25,468 bases of DNA from NCBI GenBank assembly GCA_043802925.1, contig JAZDKP010000245.1:1-25468 (forward strand). The letters run 5' to 3'. The notes beneath the pieces are model-generated. The model searched no databases and had not been told where the DNA came from. It saw only the letters and a program-made list of their open reading frames with translations. Positions 8,054-15,885 of this stretch are shown here, piece after piece. This stretch comes from JAZDKP01 sp043802925. GTDB lineage: Bacteria > Fibrobacterota > OXYB2-FULL-49-7 > JAEUSG01. Each line of letters begins with the position of its first letter. Within the stretch, counting starts at the first letter, position 1. Made by a program: the position numbers and the translations under genes.

Positions 8054-8851
8054 ATGAAAAAGAAACCGCTTATCATCGGCATTGCAGGCGGGGTGGGCCC
8101 TTATGCGGGGCTGGATCTCAACCGGAAAATATTTGACGAGACGCGCGCCTGCACGGACCAGGATCACCTGCCGGTCATTCTCAGCTCCATGCCGGGAATG
8201 ATTGGGGACCGCACCCGTTTCCTTCTTGGAAAAGAAAAAGTCAATCCGGCCTACGCGCTTGCTTCTGTTCTTCACGCACTCGAAAATGCAGGCGCATCCG
8301 TGGTTGCCATTCCCTGCAACACGGCACATTCACCCCGAATTTTCAGCGTCATTCAGAAACAATTACGAAAGCATCGCAGCCAGCTGCGGTTGCTGAACAT
8401 GATAGAAGAAACCGGCCGGTTCATCCGCAAAAACTATCCCGGCCTCGACCGTGTCGGGGTTCTGGCAACGCTTGGGACCTATGCATCACGTGTGTATCTT
8501 GAAATCCTGGAACCCATGGGCATTTCAGTCATCATCCCGGACCTTCGCACACAAAAGCGGGTCCAGGCTGCGATCTACGATAAGACCTATGGCATCAAAG
8601 CCCTCGCGAACCCGGTCACTTCGCGCGCCCGGCGCGACCTGCTTGCGGCCGTGGCCAGCCTCAAGGCACAGGACGCCGAGGCCGTCATTCTCGGCTGCAC
8701 GGAGATTCCTCTCGCGCTGACAGACCGCTCGGTCGGCTCGCTGCCGCTGGTGGACCCCACGCGGGTCCTGGCGCGGGCGCTCATCATTGCTGCGGCAGGG
8801 CCGGGGAGGATGAAGAAAACAGAGGATTATAGACATTTATCAAGTGATTAA
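8054..8851 (+). CDS. Aspartate/glutamate racemase-family protein
   Basis: The 265-residue protein has the two-cysteine architecture of PLP-independent Asp/Glu racemases. Cys88 in IPCNTAH and Cys215 in LGCTEIPL are the expected catalytic pair. The N-terminal IIGIAGGVGPYAG loop and the VGVLATLGT motif that starts the second half are also present. Family members interconvert L- and D-aspartate or glutamate; MurI supplies D-glutamate for peptidoglycan. The N-terminal GGVGPYAG sequence looks more like the broad-specificity aspartate racemase group than MurI, so the substrate is left open. It sits three bases downstream of the acyltransferase gene, suggesting a cell-envelope role. Confidence 0.87.
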   Translation: MKKKPLIIGIAGGVGPYAGLDLNRKIFDETRACTDQDHLPVILSSMPGMIGDRTRFLLGKEKVNPAYALASVLHALENAGASVVAIPCNTAHSPRIFSVIQKQLRKHRSQLRLLNMIEETGRFIRKNYPGLDRVGVLATLGTYASRVYLEILEPMGISVIIPDLRTQKRVQAAIYDKTYGIKALANPVTSRARRDLLAAVASLKAQDAEAVILGCTEIPLALTDRSVGSLPLVDPTRVLARALIIAAAGPGRMKKTEDYRHLSSD

Positions 8852-8930
8852 TCTGTCATAGTCACCCCCCGCCGCGCTGCGCGGCTTCGTGCGTCCCGGT
8901 GCAATGCAACCACTAAGATGTATTTGCTTT

Positions 8931-8958
8931 TTGATAAACAGATGCTTATATTTATACA
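8931..8958 (+). promoter_or_regulatory. Candidate promoter for the toxin-antitoxin pair
   Basis: TTGATA (8931-8936) and TATACA (8953-8958) are spaced by 16 bases in an AT-rich stretch just before the BrnT-like gene. They resemble sigma70 -35 and -10 elements. This is by-eye matching only. Confidence 0.33.
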
Positions 8959-8976
8959 TACAAGGATGCATATTAA

Positions 8977-9267
8977 ATGGCACCGCCCTCATTTGAATGG
9001 GACACCCAAAAGAATGAATACAATATCAAGACCCATGGGGTATCATTTGAACTTGCACAAGAAATATTTTTTGATCCCAAACGTATCATCGCATTTGACG
9101 CAAAGCACAGCAACGATAGCGAAAAACGTTGGTTCTGCATCGGCCTTGTGAAGAACGATATAATAACGGTTCGTTTCACATATCGAAATCAAATTATCCG
9201 TATTTTCGGCGCGGGTTACTGGAGAAGAGAAAGGAAAATTTATGAAGAAAAAAACGCGGTACGTTGA
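8977..9267 (+). CDS. BrnT-like toxin (DUF497 family)
   Basis: The 96-residue protein has the BrnT layout: FEWDTQKNEYNIKTHGVSFELAQEIFFD at the N-terminus, a central strand pair (IGLVKNDIITVRFTYRN), and IRIFGAGYWRRERKIYEE at the end. BrnT toxins are RelE-like ribonucleases that reduce translation and are neutralised by BrnA-type antitoxins. The C-terminal ISAR-A motif usual in the family reads IFGAG here, so one conserved Arg is a Gly, which may alter activity. It overlaps the next gene by 26 bases, as is typical for toxin-first type II pairs. The ATG has only a weak AAGG upstream. The locus is AT-richer than its neighbours, in line with a mobile toxin-antitoxin module. Confidence 0.85.
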   Translation: MAPPSFEWDTQKNEYNIKTHGVSFELAQEIFFDPKRIIAFDAKHSNDSEKRWFCIGLVKNDIITVRFTYRNQIIRIFGAGYWRRERKIYEEKNAVR

Positions 9268-9487
9268 CGGTCCTCTCGGAGACTACGCAATTGTCGATGA
9301 TTTTCTTCCGTCGCCCGAAAATTTAGTGCGTAAGCACGAAAATATCCGTGTAACAATTAACCTGAACAGAACAAGTGTGGGCTATTTCAAAACGCTCGCA
9401 CGCGATTCCCATACCCAGTACCAGAAAATCATCCGCAGCCTGTTGGATTATTACGCCTCCAGGCAGCTTTCAACCACCAAGAATTAA
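9242..9487 (+). CDS. Ribbon-helix-helix antitoxin (BrnA/CopG-like)
   Basis: The 81-residue basic protein overlaps the end of the toxin gene. Residues 34-72 (ENIRVTINLNRTSVGYFKTLARDS, then a helix QKIIRSLLDYYASRQ) fit a ribbon-helix-helix DNA-binding fold: a short beta strand followed by two helices. This is the fold of BrnA and related CopG antitoxins. It should bind the toxin and repress the shared promoter, by analogy with brnTA. The ATG has AAAGGA at a good distance. Its stop codon shares TTAA with the stop of the convergent double-STAS gene. Confidence 0.78.
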   Translation: MKKKTRYVDGPLGDYAIVDDFLPSPENLVRKHENIRVTINLNRTSVGYFKTLARDSHTQYQKIIRSLLDYYASRQLSTTKN

Positions 9488-10179
9488 ACGCCTCCGTTCC
9501 AGCCATGCAGCGCGGCTTCGCGCGTTTCGTAGACCGGCACCATGCTGGTGAGATTGTTGAGCTGGAGAATTTCCTTTAAGACCGGGCTCGCGCCAAAGAA
9601 ACGGACCTCGGCCTTACCGTCGGCCATAAGCTTGACAAGCCGGACAAGAACACCCACGCCGAGACTGTCGATGTGGCGCACCTCGCGAAGGTCAAGGAGC
9701 ATCCGGCAGCCGTCGTTGATGATCTTATTGATGATATTGAGGAACATGGCCGAGTCGGCCGAGGAGTCGATGGCGCCGATGAACTTGAAGACCCCAATGT
9801 CTCCCATGACCTCATAGTCGACCTTGAGTGAGGCGAAGATGCTGGAATGCCGCCCCCCGGCCGCGCCGGAGTCGACCGAGCCCTCTTCAATGATAAGGAA
9901 AGGAGTCAGGTTCATAAGGTCGAACATCTGCATGACCTGGGGCCGGACGTTGCGGAGGATAAAGGGCCGCCGTTCGCGCGAAAACCGGTTGGTGAGGTTC
10001 ACAATGGCGCCGATACCCCGGCTATTGAGCACCGTACAGTTGGCAAGGTCGACCACCATGTGCCCGGCCTCGGGCCCCTTGGCCATGTGGTCCATGCCTG
10101 CTTGCAGCAGCAGCTTGGGAAAATCGAGGGCCCGGCCGTCATCGGGCCGAAAGACATATTCGCCGGAATGTACGGCCAT
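9484..10179 (-). CDS. Tandem double STAS-domain protein (anti-anti-sigma-like)
   Basis: Two STAS domains lie in one polypeptide of about 231 residues. The first (about 5-98) carries VLNSRGIGAIVNLTNRF and the second (about 118-228) carries HIDSLGVGVLVRLVKLM. The position phosphorylated in SpoIIAA/RsbV (first Ser of D-S-S-G) is Ser in both: N-S-R-G and D-S-L-G. Such proteins usually act by binding an anti-sigma kinase or a similar partner, switched by phosphorylation. No RsbW-like kinase or PP2C phosphatase lies in this window, so the partners are elsewhere. The start is taken as the ATG at 10179 because AAAGGA lies about eight bases upstream; a longer form from the ATG at 10209 adds ten residues but has a poorer ribosome site. 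It is convergent with the antitoxin gene and divergent from purM. Confidence 0.87.
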   Translation of the reverse strand: MAVHSGEYVFRPDDGRALDFPKLLLQAGMDHMAKGPEAGHMVVDLANCTVLNSRGIGAIVNLTNRFSRERRPFILRNVRPQVMQMFDLMNLTPFLIIEEGSVDSGAAGGRHSSIFASLKVDYEVMGDIGVFKFIGAIDSSADSAMFLNIINKIINDGCRMLLDLREVRHIDSLGVGVLVRLVKLMADGKAEVRFFGASPVLKEILQLNNLTSMVPVYETREAALHGWNGGV

Positions 10180-10266
10180 GGACAAATCCTTTCGAGTGAG
10201 GGAAAACATAACCTACAGGGCCTCCCGAGATCAAGAAATTGAGGGGGAAACGCGGCCCTTTATTCG

Positions 10267-10295
10267 TTGAATCGCCTGTTCCGTTAAATTATTTT
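10267..10295 (+). promoter_or_regulatory. Candidate promoter of the purM-dnaG unit
   Basis: TTGAAT (10267-10272) and TATTTT (10290-10295) are spaced by 17 bases, 41 bases before the purM ATG, in the divergent spacer. The match to a sigma70 promoter is moderate and made by eye. Confidence 0.35.
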
Positions 10296-10335
10296 GTATC
10301 TTCAAACGCAGGCAACTTTCACACGGAGACCCACC

Positions 10336-11346
10336 ATGGCCAAATCCGCCACTTATAAAAGCGCAGGCGTCGACATCCGCAAGGCCGACCGCCTGATTGA
10401 CCTCATCAAACGTATCGCCCCCTCCACCCACCGGGCGGGCAATGTGGGCGGCATCGGCAGCTTTGCCGCGCTTTTCCGCGCGCCCCGCGCGGGTATGAAG
10501 GACCCGCTCCTCGTCTCCTCCACCGACGGCGTGGGTACCAAGCTCCTCGTTGCCAACCTGCAGGGCCGGCACGACACCATCGGCATCGACCTCGTGGCCA
10601 TGAGCGTCAACGACATCATCTGCTGCGGCGCGGAACCGCTTTTTTTCCTCGATTATTTCGCGACCAGCGGACTCGAACTCCCGGTGGCCTCCGCGGTGCT
10701 GAGGGGTATTGTGAAGGGATGCGCGGAGTCCAACTGCGCGCTCATTGGCGGCGAGACCGCGGAAATGCCCGGCCTGTATAAAAAAGGCGACTACGACCTC
10801 GCGGGTTTCTGCGTAGGCATCGTGGACCGGCCCAAAGCCATCACCGGCGAAAAGGTGCGGCCCGGCGACGCGGTCATCGGCCTCTTTTCAAGCGGCCTCC
10901 ATTCCAACGGCTACTCCCTGGCCCGCAGGGTCTTTACCGATAAGGAGTTGAAAGGCGATTTTGGCCGCACGCTGCTCACACCCACAAAACTTTACGTCAA
11001 GCCCATGCTCGAACTGTTCAAAAAGGGATACGCCCGCTCCGTGGCCCATATCACGGGCGGCGGTTTTACCGACAACATTCCGCGCGTGCTGCCTCATGGC
11101 GTGGGCGCGCGCATTACGACCGGCACCTGGCCCGTTCCGCCCATCTTCGCCGAAATCCAGAAGCGCGGCCGCATCACGGACGCGGAGATGCACCGCACCT
11201 TTAACATGGGCATCGGCATGACGGTCATCACCGCGCCCGGCGACGCGCCCAAAGCGCTCGCGCTACTCAAACGCCACAAGGTCCGCGCCGCAATCATCGG
11301 CCGAACAGTCAAGGGGCCGCGCGAAGCCGTTGTGGTCCGCGCTTAG
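10336..11346 (+). CDS. purM: Phosphoribosylformylglycinamidine cyclo-ligase (AIR synthetase)
   Basis: PurM catalyses the fifth step of purine synthesis: ATP-dependent closure of FGAM to aminoimidazole ribotide. The 336-residue protein matches the family length (about 345) and starts with the signature YKSAGVDI. It carries STDGVGTKL (62-70), the ATP-binding IGGETAEMPG (137-146), FSSGLHSNGYSL (184-195) and HITGGGFTDNIPR (238-250). The ATG at 10336 is chosen because GGAG lies about eight bases upstream and homologous proteins begin at this point; an upstream TTG at 10294 would add 14 unlikely residues. It heads a plus-strand unit with dnaG (20-base gap) and the GT-C gene. Confidence 0.96.
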   Translation: MAKSATYKSAGVDIRKADRLIDLIKRIAPSTHRAGNVGGIGSFAALFRAPRAGMKDPLLVSSTDGVGTKLLVANLQGRHDTIGIDLVAMSVNDIICCGAEPLFFLDYFATSGLELPVASAVLRGIVKGCAESNCALIGGETAEMPGLYKKGDYDLAGFCVGIVDRPKAITGEKVRPGDAVIGLFSSGLHSNGYSLARRVFTDKELKGDFGRTLLTPTKLYVKPMLELFKKGYARSVAHITGGGFTDNIPRVLPHGVGARITTGTWPVPPIFAEIQKRGRITDAEMHRTFNMGIGMTVITAPGDAPKALALLKRHKVRAAIIGRTVKGPREAVVVRA

Positions 11347-11366
11347 CCTTTAGCGTCAGAGCGGCC

Positions 11367-13100
11367 ATGTTTCCCGATTCGGTCCTCGAAGACATCCGCT
11401 CGCGGCTCGACATCGTCCATTACATCTCGCGCTACGTGGACCTTAAACGCGCGGGCTCCAACTTCAAGGGCCTCTGCCCCTTCCATCAGGAAAAGTCCCC
11501 CTCCTTCATGGTCAGCCCGGCCAAGGCCATCTTCAAGTGCTTTGGCTGCGGCGCGGGCGGCAACCTCTTCACCTTCATGCGCGACATCGAGGGTATCTCC
11601 TTCACCGAGTCCGTGCGCATGCTGGCGCGCGAGGCCGGGGTCACGCTCCCGGAGAGCGGCAACCGCGACCACGAAAAGGACCGGAGCGAAAACGACGCGC
11701 TCTTTAAAGTCAACGACGAAGCGCGCGCCTTCTTTATGGCACGACTCATGGGCGCGGGTGCGGACCGGGCGCAAGCCTACCTGAAAAAAAGAGAACTCAC
11801 CGCGGAAACGGTTGCGACGTTCTCCATCGGCTTTGCACCCGACGCCTGGGATGGGCTCCTCTCGCACCTCAAATCAAAAGGGATGACCGAAGAGGAAATT
11901 CTCCGTTCGGGCCTGGTGGTGAAGAACGACAGCGGCCGCGTATATGACAAATTCCGAAACCGCCTCATGTTTCCCATCCAAAACTTAAGCGGCCTCACCT
12001 GCGGCTTCACGGCCCGGGTTCTTGACGACAAAGACCAGCCCAAATACCTCAACTCGCCCGAGACCCCGGTCTTTTCCAAGGGACGGCTGCTCTACGGGCT
12101 GCCGCCATCACGCGAACCCATCCGCAAATCAGCCGCGGCCGTGCTGGTGGAAGGCAACGTGGACCTGCTCACCCTGTTCCAAGGGGGTATCCAAAACATC
12201 GTGGCCACCTCGGGCACCGCGCTCACCGAATCGCAGGCGCTCCTTATCAAGCGGTTCTGCGACCGCATCACGCTCGTGTACGACGGCGACAATGCCGGCC
12301 TCTCCGCGGCCCAGCGCGGCATCGCGGTGCTTATGAACGCCGGGCTCACCGTACGGCTCGTGGCCCTGCCCCCGGGTGAGGACCCCGACTCTTTCTTTAA
12401 AAAGAACGGGCGCACGGCCTTTGAGGGGCTCATCACCGGAGCGAGCGACATCGTGGACTTTTCCGTGGACAATTTTATAAGGAAAAACGACCTCTCGCAG
12501 CCCGAAAGCAAAGCCCGCCTCGTGTCCGAAATAGCGCCCCTGCTACAGGCGGTCGACAACGCCGTGCTCCGCGCCGAACTCCTGAAAAAGGCCGCGGCCC
12601 GCATCGGAACACGCGAGGAACTCATCCTCTCGAAAAAAACGCGGCCCGCGCCAACGTACCGGCCCGTTGCAACGACGCAGCAGCCCGCGGCCCGGCAAAG
12701 CCCGCTCGAAATCCGGCTGATTGAACTGTTGATACGGAACCCGGCCAAGAATCTCGCTGCGGCCATGCAATTTATAAAGGACGATGACTTTGAGGACGCC
12801 CGCTGCCGCGCGCTATACACTCTCCTCCGCGAGAATGGCGGTTTCAGCGATTCGCTGTTCACTTCACTGGACGAAGAGAACCGGAAATCGCTTGCGGATA
12901 TCGCGCTGCAAAGTGAAAACGGCCCTCCCGAAGACGTCACTGAAATCCATGACTTGCTGGTCCTCATGCGCGAAAACCGGCTCAAACGGGAACGTACAGA
13001 GATTAAACGGCAGATGTCCCTTCCTGACGCGGACCTGGACGCCCTTCTCAAGAGGTTCAATGAACTTTCCGTGGAGTTGAAAAGCCTGCGCGCCGGATAA
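11367..13100 (+). CDS. dnaG: DNA primase
   Basis: DnaG makes the RNA primers for replication. The 577-residue protein has an N-terminal zinc-binding domain with ligands Cys37, His40, Cys58 and Cys61 (CPFH then CFGC), a primase core, and a TOPRIM domain with Glu262 in VEGNVDLL and the metal-binding DGD at 306-308 (VYDGDNAG). The C-terminal part (about 440-577) is helical and would contact the DnaB helicase. Family motifs GFAPDAWDGL, FRNRLMFPI and KYLNSPETPVFSKG are all present, so the enzyme looks complete. The Shine-Dalgarno is weak (GAGCGG), so it may depend on translation of purM. The dnaG-rpoD linkage seen in many bacteria is absent here: rpoD lies 4.3 kb away on the other strand. Confidence 0.96.
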   Translation: MFPDSVLEDIRSRLDIVHYISRYVDLKRAGSNFKGLCPFHQEKSPSFMVSPAKAIFKCFGCGAGGNLFTFMRDIEGISFTESVRMLAREAGVTLPESGNRDHEKDRSENDALFKVNDEARAFFMARLMGAGADRAQAYLKKRELTAETVATFSIGFAPDAWDGLLSHLKSKGMTEEEILRSGLVVKNDSGRVYDKFRNRLMFPIQNLSGLTCGFTARVLDDKDQPKYLNSPETPVFSKGRLLYGLPPSREPIRKSAAAVLVEGNVDLLTLFQGGIQNIVATSGTALTESQALLIKRFCDRITLVYDGDNAGLSAAQRGIAVLMNAGLTVRLVALPPGEDPDSFFKKNGRTAFEGLITGASDIVDFSVDNFIRKNDLSQPESKARLVSEIAPLLQAVDNAVLRAELLKKAAARIGTREELILSKKTRPAPTYRPVATTQQPAARQSPLEIRLIELLIRNPAKNLAAAMQFIKDDDFEDARCRALYTLLRENGGFSDSLFTSLDEENRKSLADIALQSENGPPEDVTEIHDLLVLMRENRLKRERTEIKRQMSLPDADLDALLKRFNELSVELKSLRAG

Positions 13101-13102
13101 TC

Positions 13103-14557
13103 ATGCTCGAATACCGCCCTTGCCTCCGTCTTGCCTATTTCCTGCTTTCCTGCGCAATCTATCTGCTCGCTCTGTTCCTCTTTCCGCAAACGGTCCTGAC
13201 CGTGCGCGACGAAGCCAATTATCTCGGCGCGGCCCGTTTTATGCTCGAGCACCGTTCCCTCAATTTTGAACTGAGCGCCGCCAGCGGGGACGGACTGATT
13301 CCATGGTTTGAGGAGCACAACGGCCACAAGGCACCGCTGCATCCCTTAGGCCTCTCCTTCCTCGTGCTCCCCTTCCTCGCCTTGTTCGGGATGAAAGGCG
13401 CCTACTTTTTCCAACTGTTGCTCTTTTTACTCGGGGGTCACTTTTTCAGGAAAATCCTCGAACGCCGCAACATCCCCGCCTCTTTCCAGCTCCTGTATCT
13501 TTTTTTTCCGCCCTTCATCCTCTACGGTCGGTTCTTCCTCGCGGACATGCCCTCCGCAGTCTTCCTCCTGGGCGCGCTCAATTTTCTCGACCGCAACAAC
13601 GCTTCCTCCGGCCCTGCGCTTATGGGTATTGCCTGCCTTGGCGCCGCCTTTATTGTCAAGCCCGTGAACGCTCTTTTCATTGCCCCCCTTGCCCTGCTTT
13701 TCCTTGTGCGGACCTTCCGGGAGCGTCGCTTTTTGCCAATAGTGCTGTTCATGGCCACGGGTGCGCTCTTTTTCTGCCTGCAGCTATTTATCAACCATGC
13801 AACCACAGGCCGTTTATTCGAATTCTCGTATCGGACCGGTGCTATGTTCGATTGGGAGAACGTGCGCGAAAACGCCCCCTTCTACCTTTTGGCCCTCTGC
13901 GCCTGCTACCCGGCCATGCTGGCCGGGCTCGGGTCCTTTTTCCGCAAACAGGAATGGTTCCTGCTTGCAACCTTCGCCAACGGCCTCCTGTTCTACAGCT
14001 TTTTCAGCTATATCGACTATGACGCAAACCCGCTCCTTTCCCTTGTCCGCGGTCAGCGATTTCTGCTGCCCTACAATGCGCTGCTGCTTATCGGATATGC
14101 CGCGTTGCTTGCGCGTATAGGACCGTTCGTCCGTTTCTTTACGCGTTTCCACGGACTTTTCCTGGCCGTGGGCTTGGCCGCAGTCCTGCTGGTCGCGGCC
14201 GCACACGACGGCTTTGCGGCCGGGAATCGCACAATGCGTGACTGGGTCTATTCGCACATCCGGGAAGGGGACGACGCGGCCATTGTCTACAACATCGACA
14301 GCTCGGAATTCATCCACGGGTTGTACGGAAAACGAAATTACAGGATAATACGCTCCGGAGATGAATTTACCGCTGCATTTGCGGAGGTCATGGGAAAATA
14401 CAAGCGTATTCTAATCGTGGAAACCAACCATGTGTTCCGGAAAGGACCGTCCTATATTGCGCCCCTGCTGAAGGGGCCGCTGCCAGCGGGATACCGGATT
14501 GACGCGCAGGTGGACCACCCCCCCTACCGCATGCTCTGCCTGGTCCGGAGCGATTGA
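13103..14557 (+). CDS. GT-C-fold membrane glycosyltransferase-like protein
   Basis: The 484-residue polytopic protein has roughly ten or more hydrophobic segments and a soluble C-terminal tail of about 120 residues. The first periplasmic loop holds the acidic pair Asp36-Glu37 in VRDEANYL, and a later HKAPLHPLGLSFLV stretch resembles the lipid-sugar entry region of PMT/ArnT-type enzymes (GT-C fold). Such enzymes move a sugar from a polyprenyl-phosphate carrier to protein, lipid A or another glycan on the periplasmic side. Donor and acceptor are unknown. It starts two bases after the dnaG stop with no clear ribosome site, suggesting coupled translation. The C-terminal tail (IREGDDAAIVYNIDSSEFIH and following) has the look of an alpha/beta periplasmic domain seen in several family members. 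Confidence 0.75.
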   Translation: MLEYRPCLRLAYFLLSCAIYLLALFLFPQTVLTVRDEANYLGAARFMLEHRSLNFELSAASGDGLIPWFEEHNGHKAPLHPLGLSFLVLPFLALFGMKGAYFFQLLLFLLGGHFFRKILERRNIPASFQLLYLFFPPFILYGRFFLADMPSAVFLLGALNFLDRNNASSGPALMGIACLGAAFIVKPVNALFIAPLALLFLVRTFRERRFLPIVLFMATGALFFCLQLFINHATTGRLFEFSYRTGAMFDWENVRENAPFYLLALCACYPAMLAGLGSFFRKQEWFLLATFANGLLFYSFFSYIDYDANPLLSLVRGQRFLLPYNALLLIGYAALLARIGPFVRFFTRFHGLFLAVGLAAVLLVAAAHDGFAAGNRTMRDWVYSHIREGDDAAIVYNIDSSEFIHGLYGKRNYRIIRSGDEFTAAFAEVMGKYKRILIVETNHVFRKGPSYIAPLLKGPLPAGYRIDAQVDHPPYRMLCLVRSD

Positions 14558-14590
14558 AGAAAAAAAGCCACCTGGAAATCACCGGGTGGC
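14557..14590 (-). terminator. Rho-independent terminator of the gap-pgk-tpiA-secG unit
   Basis: The arms GCCACCTGG (14567-14575) and CCGGGTGGC (14582-14590) form a nine-pair stem with one G-T pair and a six-base loop. On the minus strand the stem is followed by seven T residues (plus-strand A run 14560-14566). It lies 27 bases after the secG stop. The plus-strand side lacks a T run, so it serves the minus strand mainly. Confidence 0.85.
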
Positions 14591-14617
14591 TTCGTTCAAT
14601 TGTCTAAGAATGAACAA

Positions 14618-15085
14618 CTATTTTCCGGCAGGCTTGGCCGGCTGGGTGACCCCGGGAATATTGACCTTTGCAGCTTCACCGGGTTCTGGAATGAGCGGTG
14701 ACGCGACGTTGCCTTCGGCCGCGGGCAACGCTGGGGCGGCCTGCTGCTGGAGCGGCGCCTGGTCGAGGACACTGGAGGCGGACTGCGATTCCACGGAACG
14801 GAGCTTTTCGGCCCGTTTCTGAAGCGCGCTGTTTGTGGAGGTGTGGGCCCGGTTGCGGCTCATGAGGTTGAGCACGATACAGATGACCATGAAGGCCACG
14901 GCCAGCCCCGTGGTGAGCTTGGTAAGAATGGTCGCGGCTTCGCGGCCGGAAAAGGGAAGCCCTCCCCAGCCGATACCGCCGAAAGTGCCGGCCAATCCGC
15001 CGCCTTTGTCGGACTGCATGAGCACAAAGAGCACAAGAAAGAGCGAGACGAAAACGAGGACGCCGAGTAGAATTCCGTAAAACAT
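14618..15085 (-). CDS. secG: SecG protein translocase subunit with extended tail
   Basis: SecG is a small membrane subunit of the SecYEG translocon. The protein has two transmembrane segments (about 3-23 and 54-75) joined by a loop with the family motif QSDKGGGLAGTFGG (24-37) and FSGREAATILTKLT. At 155 residues it is longer than typical SecG (about 75-110) because of a roughly 75-residue tail rich in Ala, Pro, Gln and Ser (LQQQAAPALPAAEG and similar), which should be flexible. The start has a strong AGGAGG about eight bases upstream. It is the last gene of the gap-pgk-tpiA-secG unit, an order found in many bacteria, 12 bases after tpiA. Confidence 0.92.
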   Translation of the reverse strand: MFYGILLGVLVFVSLFLVLFVLMQSDKGGGLAGTFGGIGWGGLPFSGREAATILTKLTTGLAVAFMVICIVLNLMSRNRAHTSTNSALQKRAEKLRSVESQSASSVLDQAPLQQQAAPALPAAEGNVASPLIPEPGEAAKVNIPGVTQPAKPAGK

Positions 15086-15097
15086 AATCGTTACCTC

Positions 15098-15844
15098 CTA
15101 AGCCCGGACAATGCCGTTAAAATCGGCCGCCTTGAGGGCTGCGCCGCCGATAAGACCGCCGTCAATATCCTGTTTTTTCATAAGTTCCGCCGCATTGTCC
15201 GGCTTCATGCTGCCGCCGTACTGGATGCGTACTTTTTGCGCGGTTTCGCCGTCGTACATTTTCGAAAGCATGAGACGGATGTAAGCATGGACCTCCTGCG
15301 CCTGCTCGGGCGTAGCCACCTTGCCCGTGCCAATGGCCCAGACAGGTTCATAGGCGATGACGGTTTTGAGCGCGTCATCGGCGCTGAGACCGGCATAGGC
15401 GCCACGCACATGGCTTTCGACCACCTTTTCCATGAGCCCCTTGTCCCGCTCCTCAAGCGTTTCGCCCACACAGAGGATGGGCATCATACCGCTTTTGAGT
15501 ACGGCCTTGGCCTTTTTGTTGACCGTCTCGTTGGTCTCGCCAAAATAGGTGCGCTGTTCGCTATGGCCGATGATGACGTAAGTGACGCCAACGCTTTTAA
15601 GCATTTCGCACGAAACCTTGCCCGTAAAGGCCCCTTTGTCTTCCCAGTGCACGTCCTGGGCGGCAAGGAACACATGCGTGCCCCGCACGACCTCGCTGAC
15701 GGGCGCAAGGCAGACGAACGAGGGACAGACGACCACTTCGGATTCAGCACCCCGGGTGATGGATACTATCTCCTTGGCCAGACTCACGGCCTCTGGCACG
15801 GTCTTGTTCATTTTCCAGTTACCCGCGATGATTTTACGACGCAT
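15098..15844 (-). CDS. tpiA: Triosephosphate isomerase
   Basis: TpiA interconverts dihydroxyacetone phosphate and glyceraldehyde 3-phosphate. The 248-residue length fits the family (about 250). Catalytic residues are visible: Lys11 in AGNWKMNK, His94 in IIGHSEQRTYFGE and Glu166 in AYEPVWAIGTGK. The phosphate-binding IQYGGSMKPDN and GLIGGAAL loops are present. The start is ATG with GGAG about nine bases upstream, just past an intercistronic hairpin that follows pgk. No unusual feature is seen in the protein itself. Confidence 0.97.
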   Translation of the reverse strand: MRRKIIAGNWKMNKTVPEAVSLAKEIVSITRGAESEVVVCPSFVCLAPVSEVVRGTHVFLAAQDVHWEDKGAFTGKVSCEMLKSVGVTYVIIGHSEQRTYFGETNETVNKKAKAVLKSGMMPILCVGETLEERDKGLMEKVVESHVRGAYAGLSADDALKTVIAYEPVWAIGTGKVATPEQAQEVHAYIRLMLSKMYDGETAQKVRIQYGGSMKPDNAAELMKKQDIDGGLIGGAALKAADFNGIVRA

Positions 15845-15865
15845 GATGGTAGCTCTCCTATGTCG

Positions 15866-15885
15866 GGGCGGCCGGCAGGCCGCCC
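15866..15885 (-). other. Perfect GC hairpin between pgk and tpiA
   Basis: GGGCGGCC (15866-15873) and GGCCGCCC (15878-15885) form an eight-pair stem with a four-base loop. It directly abuts the pgk stop codon on the minus strand and ends a few bases before the tpiA ribosome site. There is no T run after it, so it is not a classical terminator. In the mRNA it could protect the upstream 3' end, guide processing or slow entry into tpiA; this is inference. Confidence 0.65.

Noticed and set aside
7247..8329. A 360-codon minus-strand frame opposite the acyltransferase and racemase-family genes
   Set aside because: Antisense shadow; both plus-strand genes have intact catalytic motifs.
8871..8885. 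GC hairpin GCCGCG-CTG-CGCGGC after the racemase-family gene
   Set aside because: The stem is good but no T run follows on either strand, so I do not call it a terminator; it may be a chance GC palindrome.
8918..9151. A 77-codon plus-strand frame overlapping the toxin gene
   Set aside because: It overlaps the BrnT-like frame, which has recognisable family motifs, and shows none itself.
10294..10335. Extension of purM to an upstream TTG start
   Set aside because: The ATG at 10336 has GGAG at a normal distance and matches where PurM proteins begin.
12092..13342. A 416-codon minus-strand frame opposite dnaG and the GT-C gene
   Set aside because: Antisense to well-recognised genes, Ser/Arg-rich, without any domain motif.
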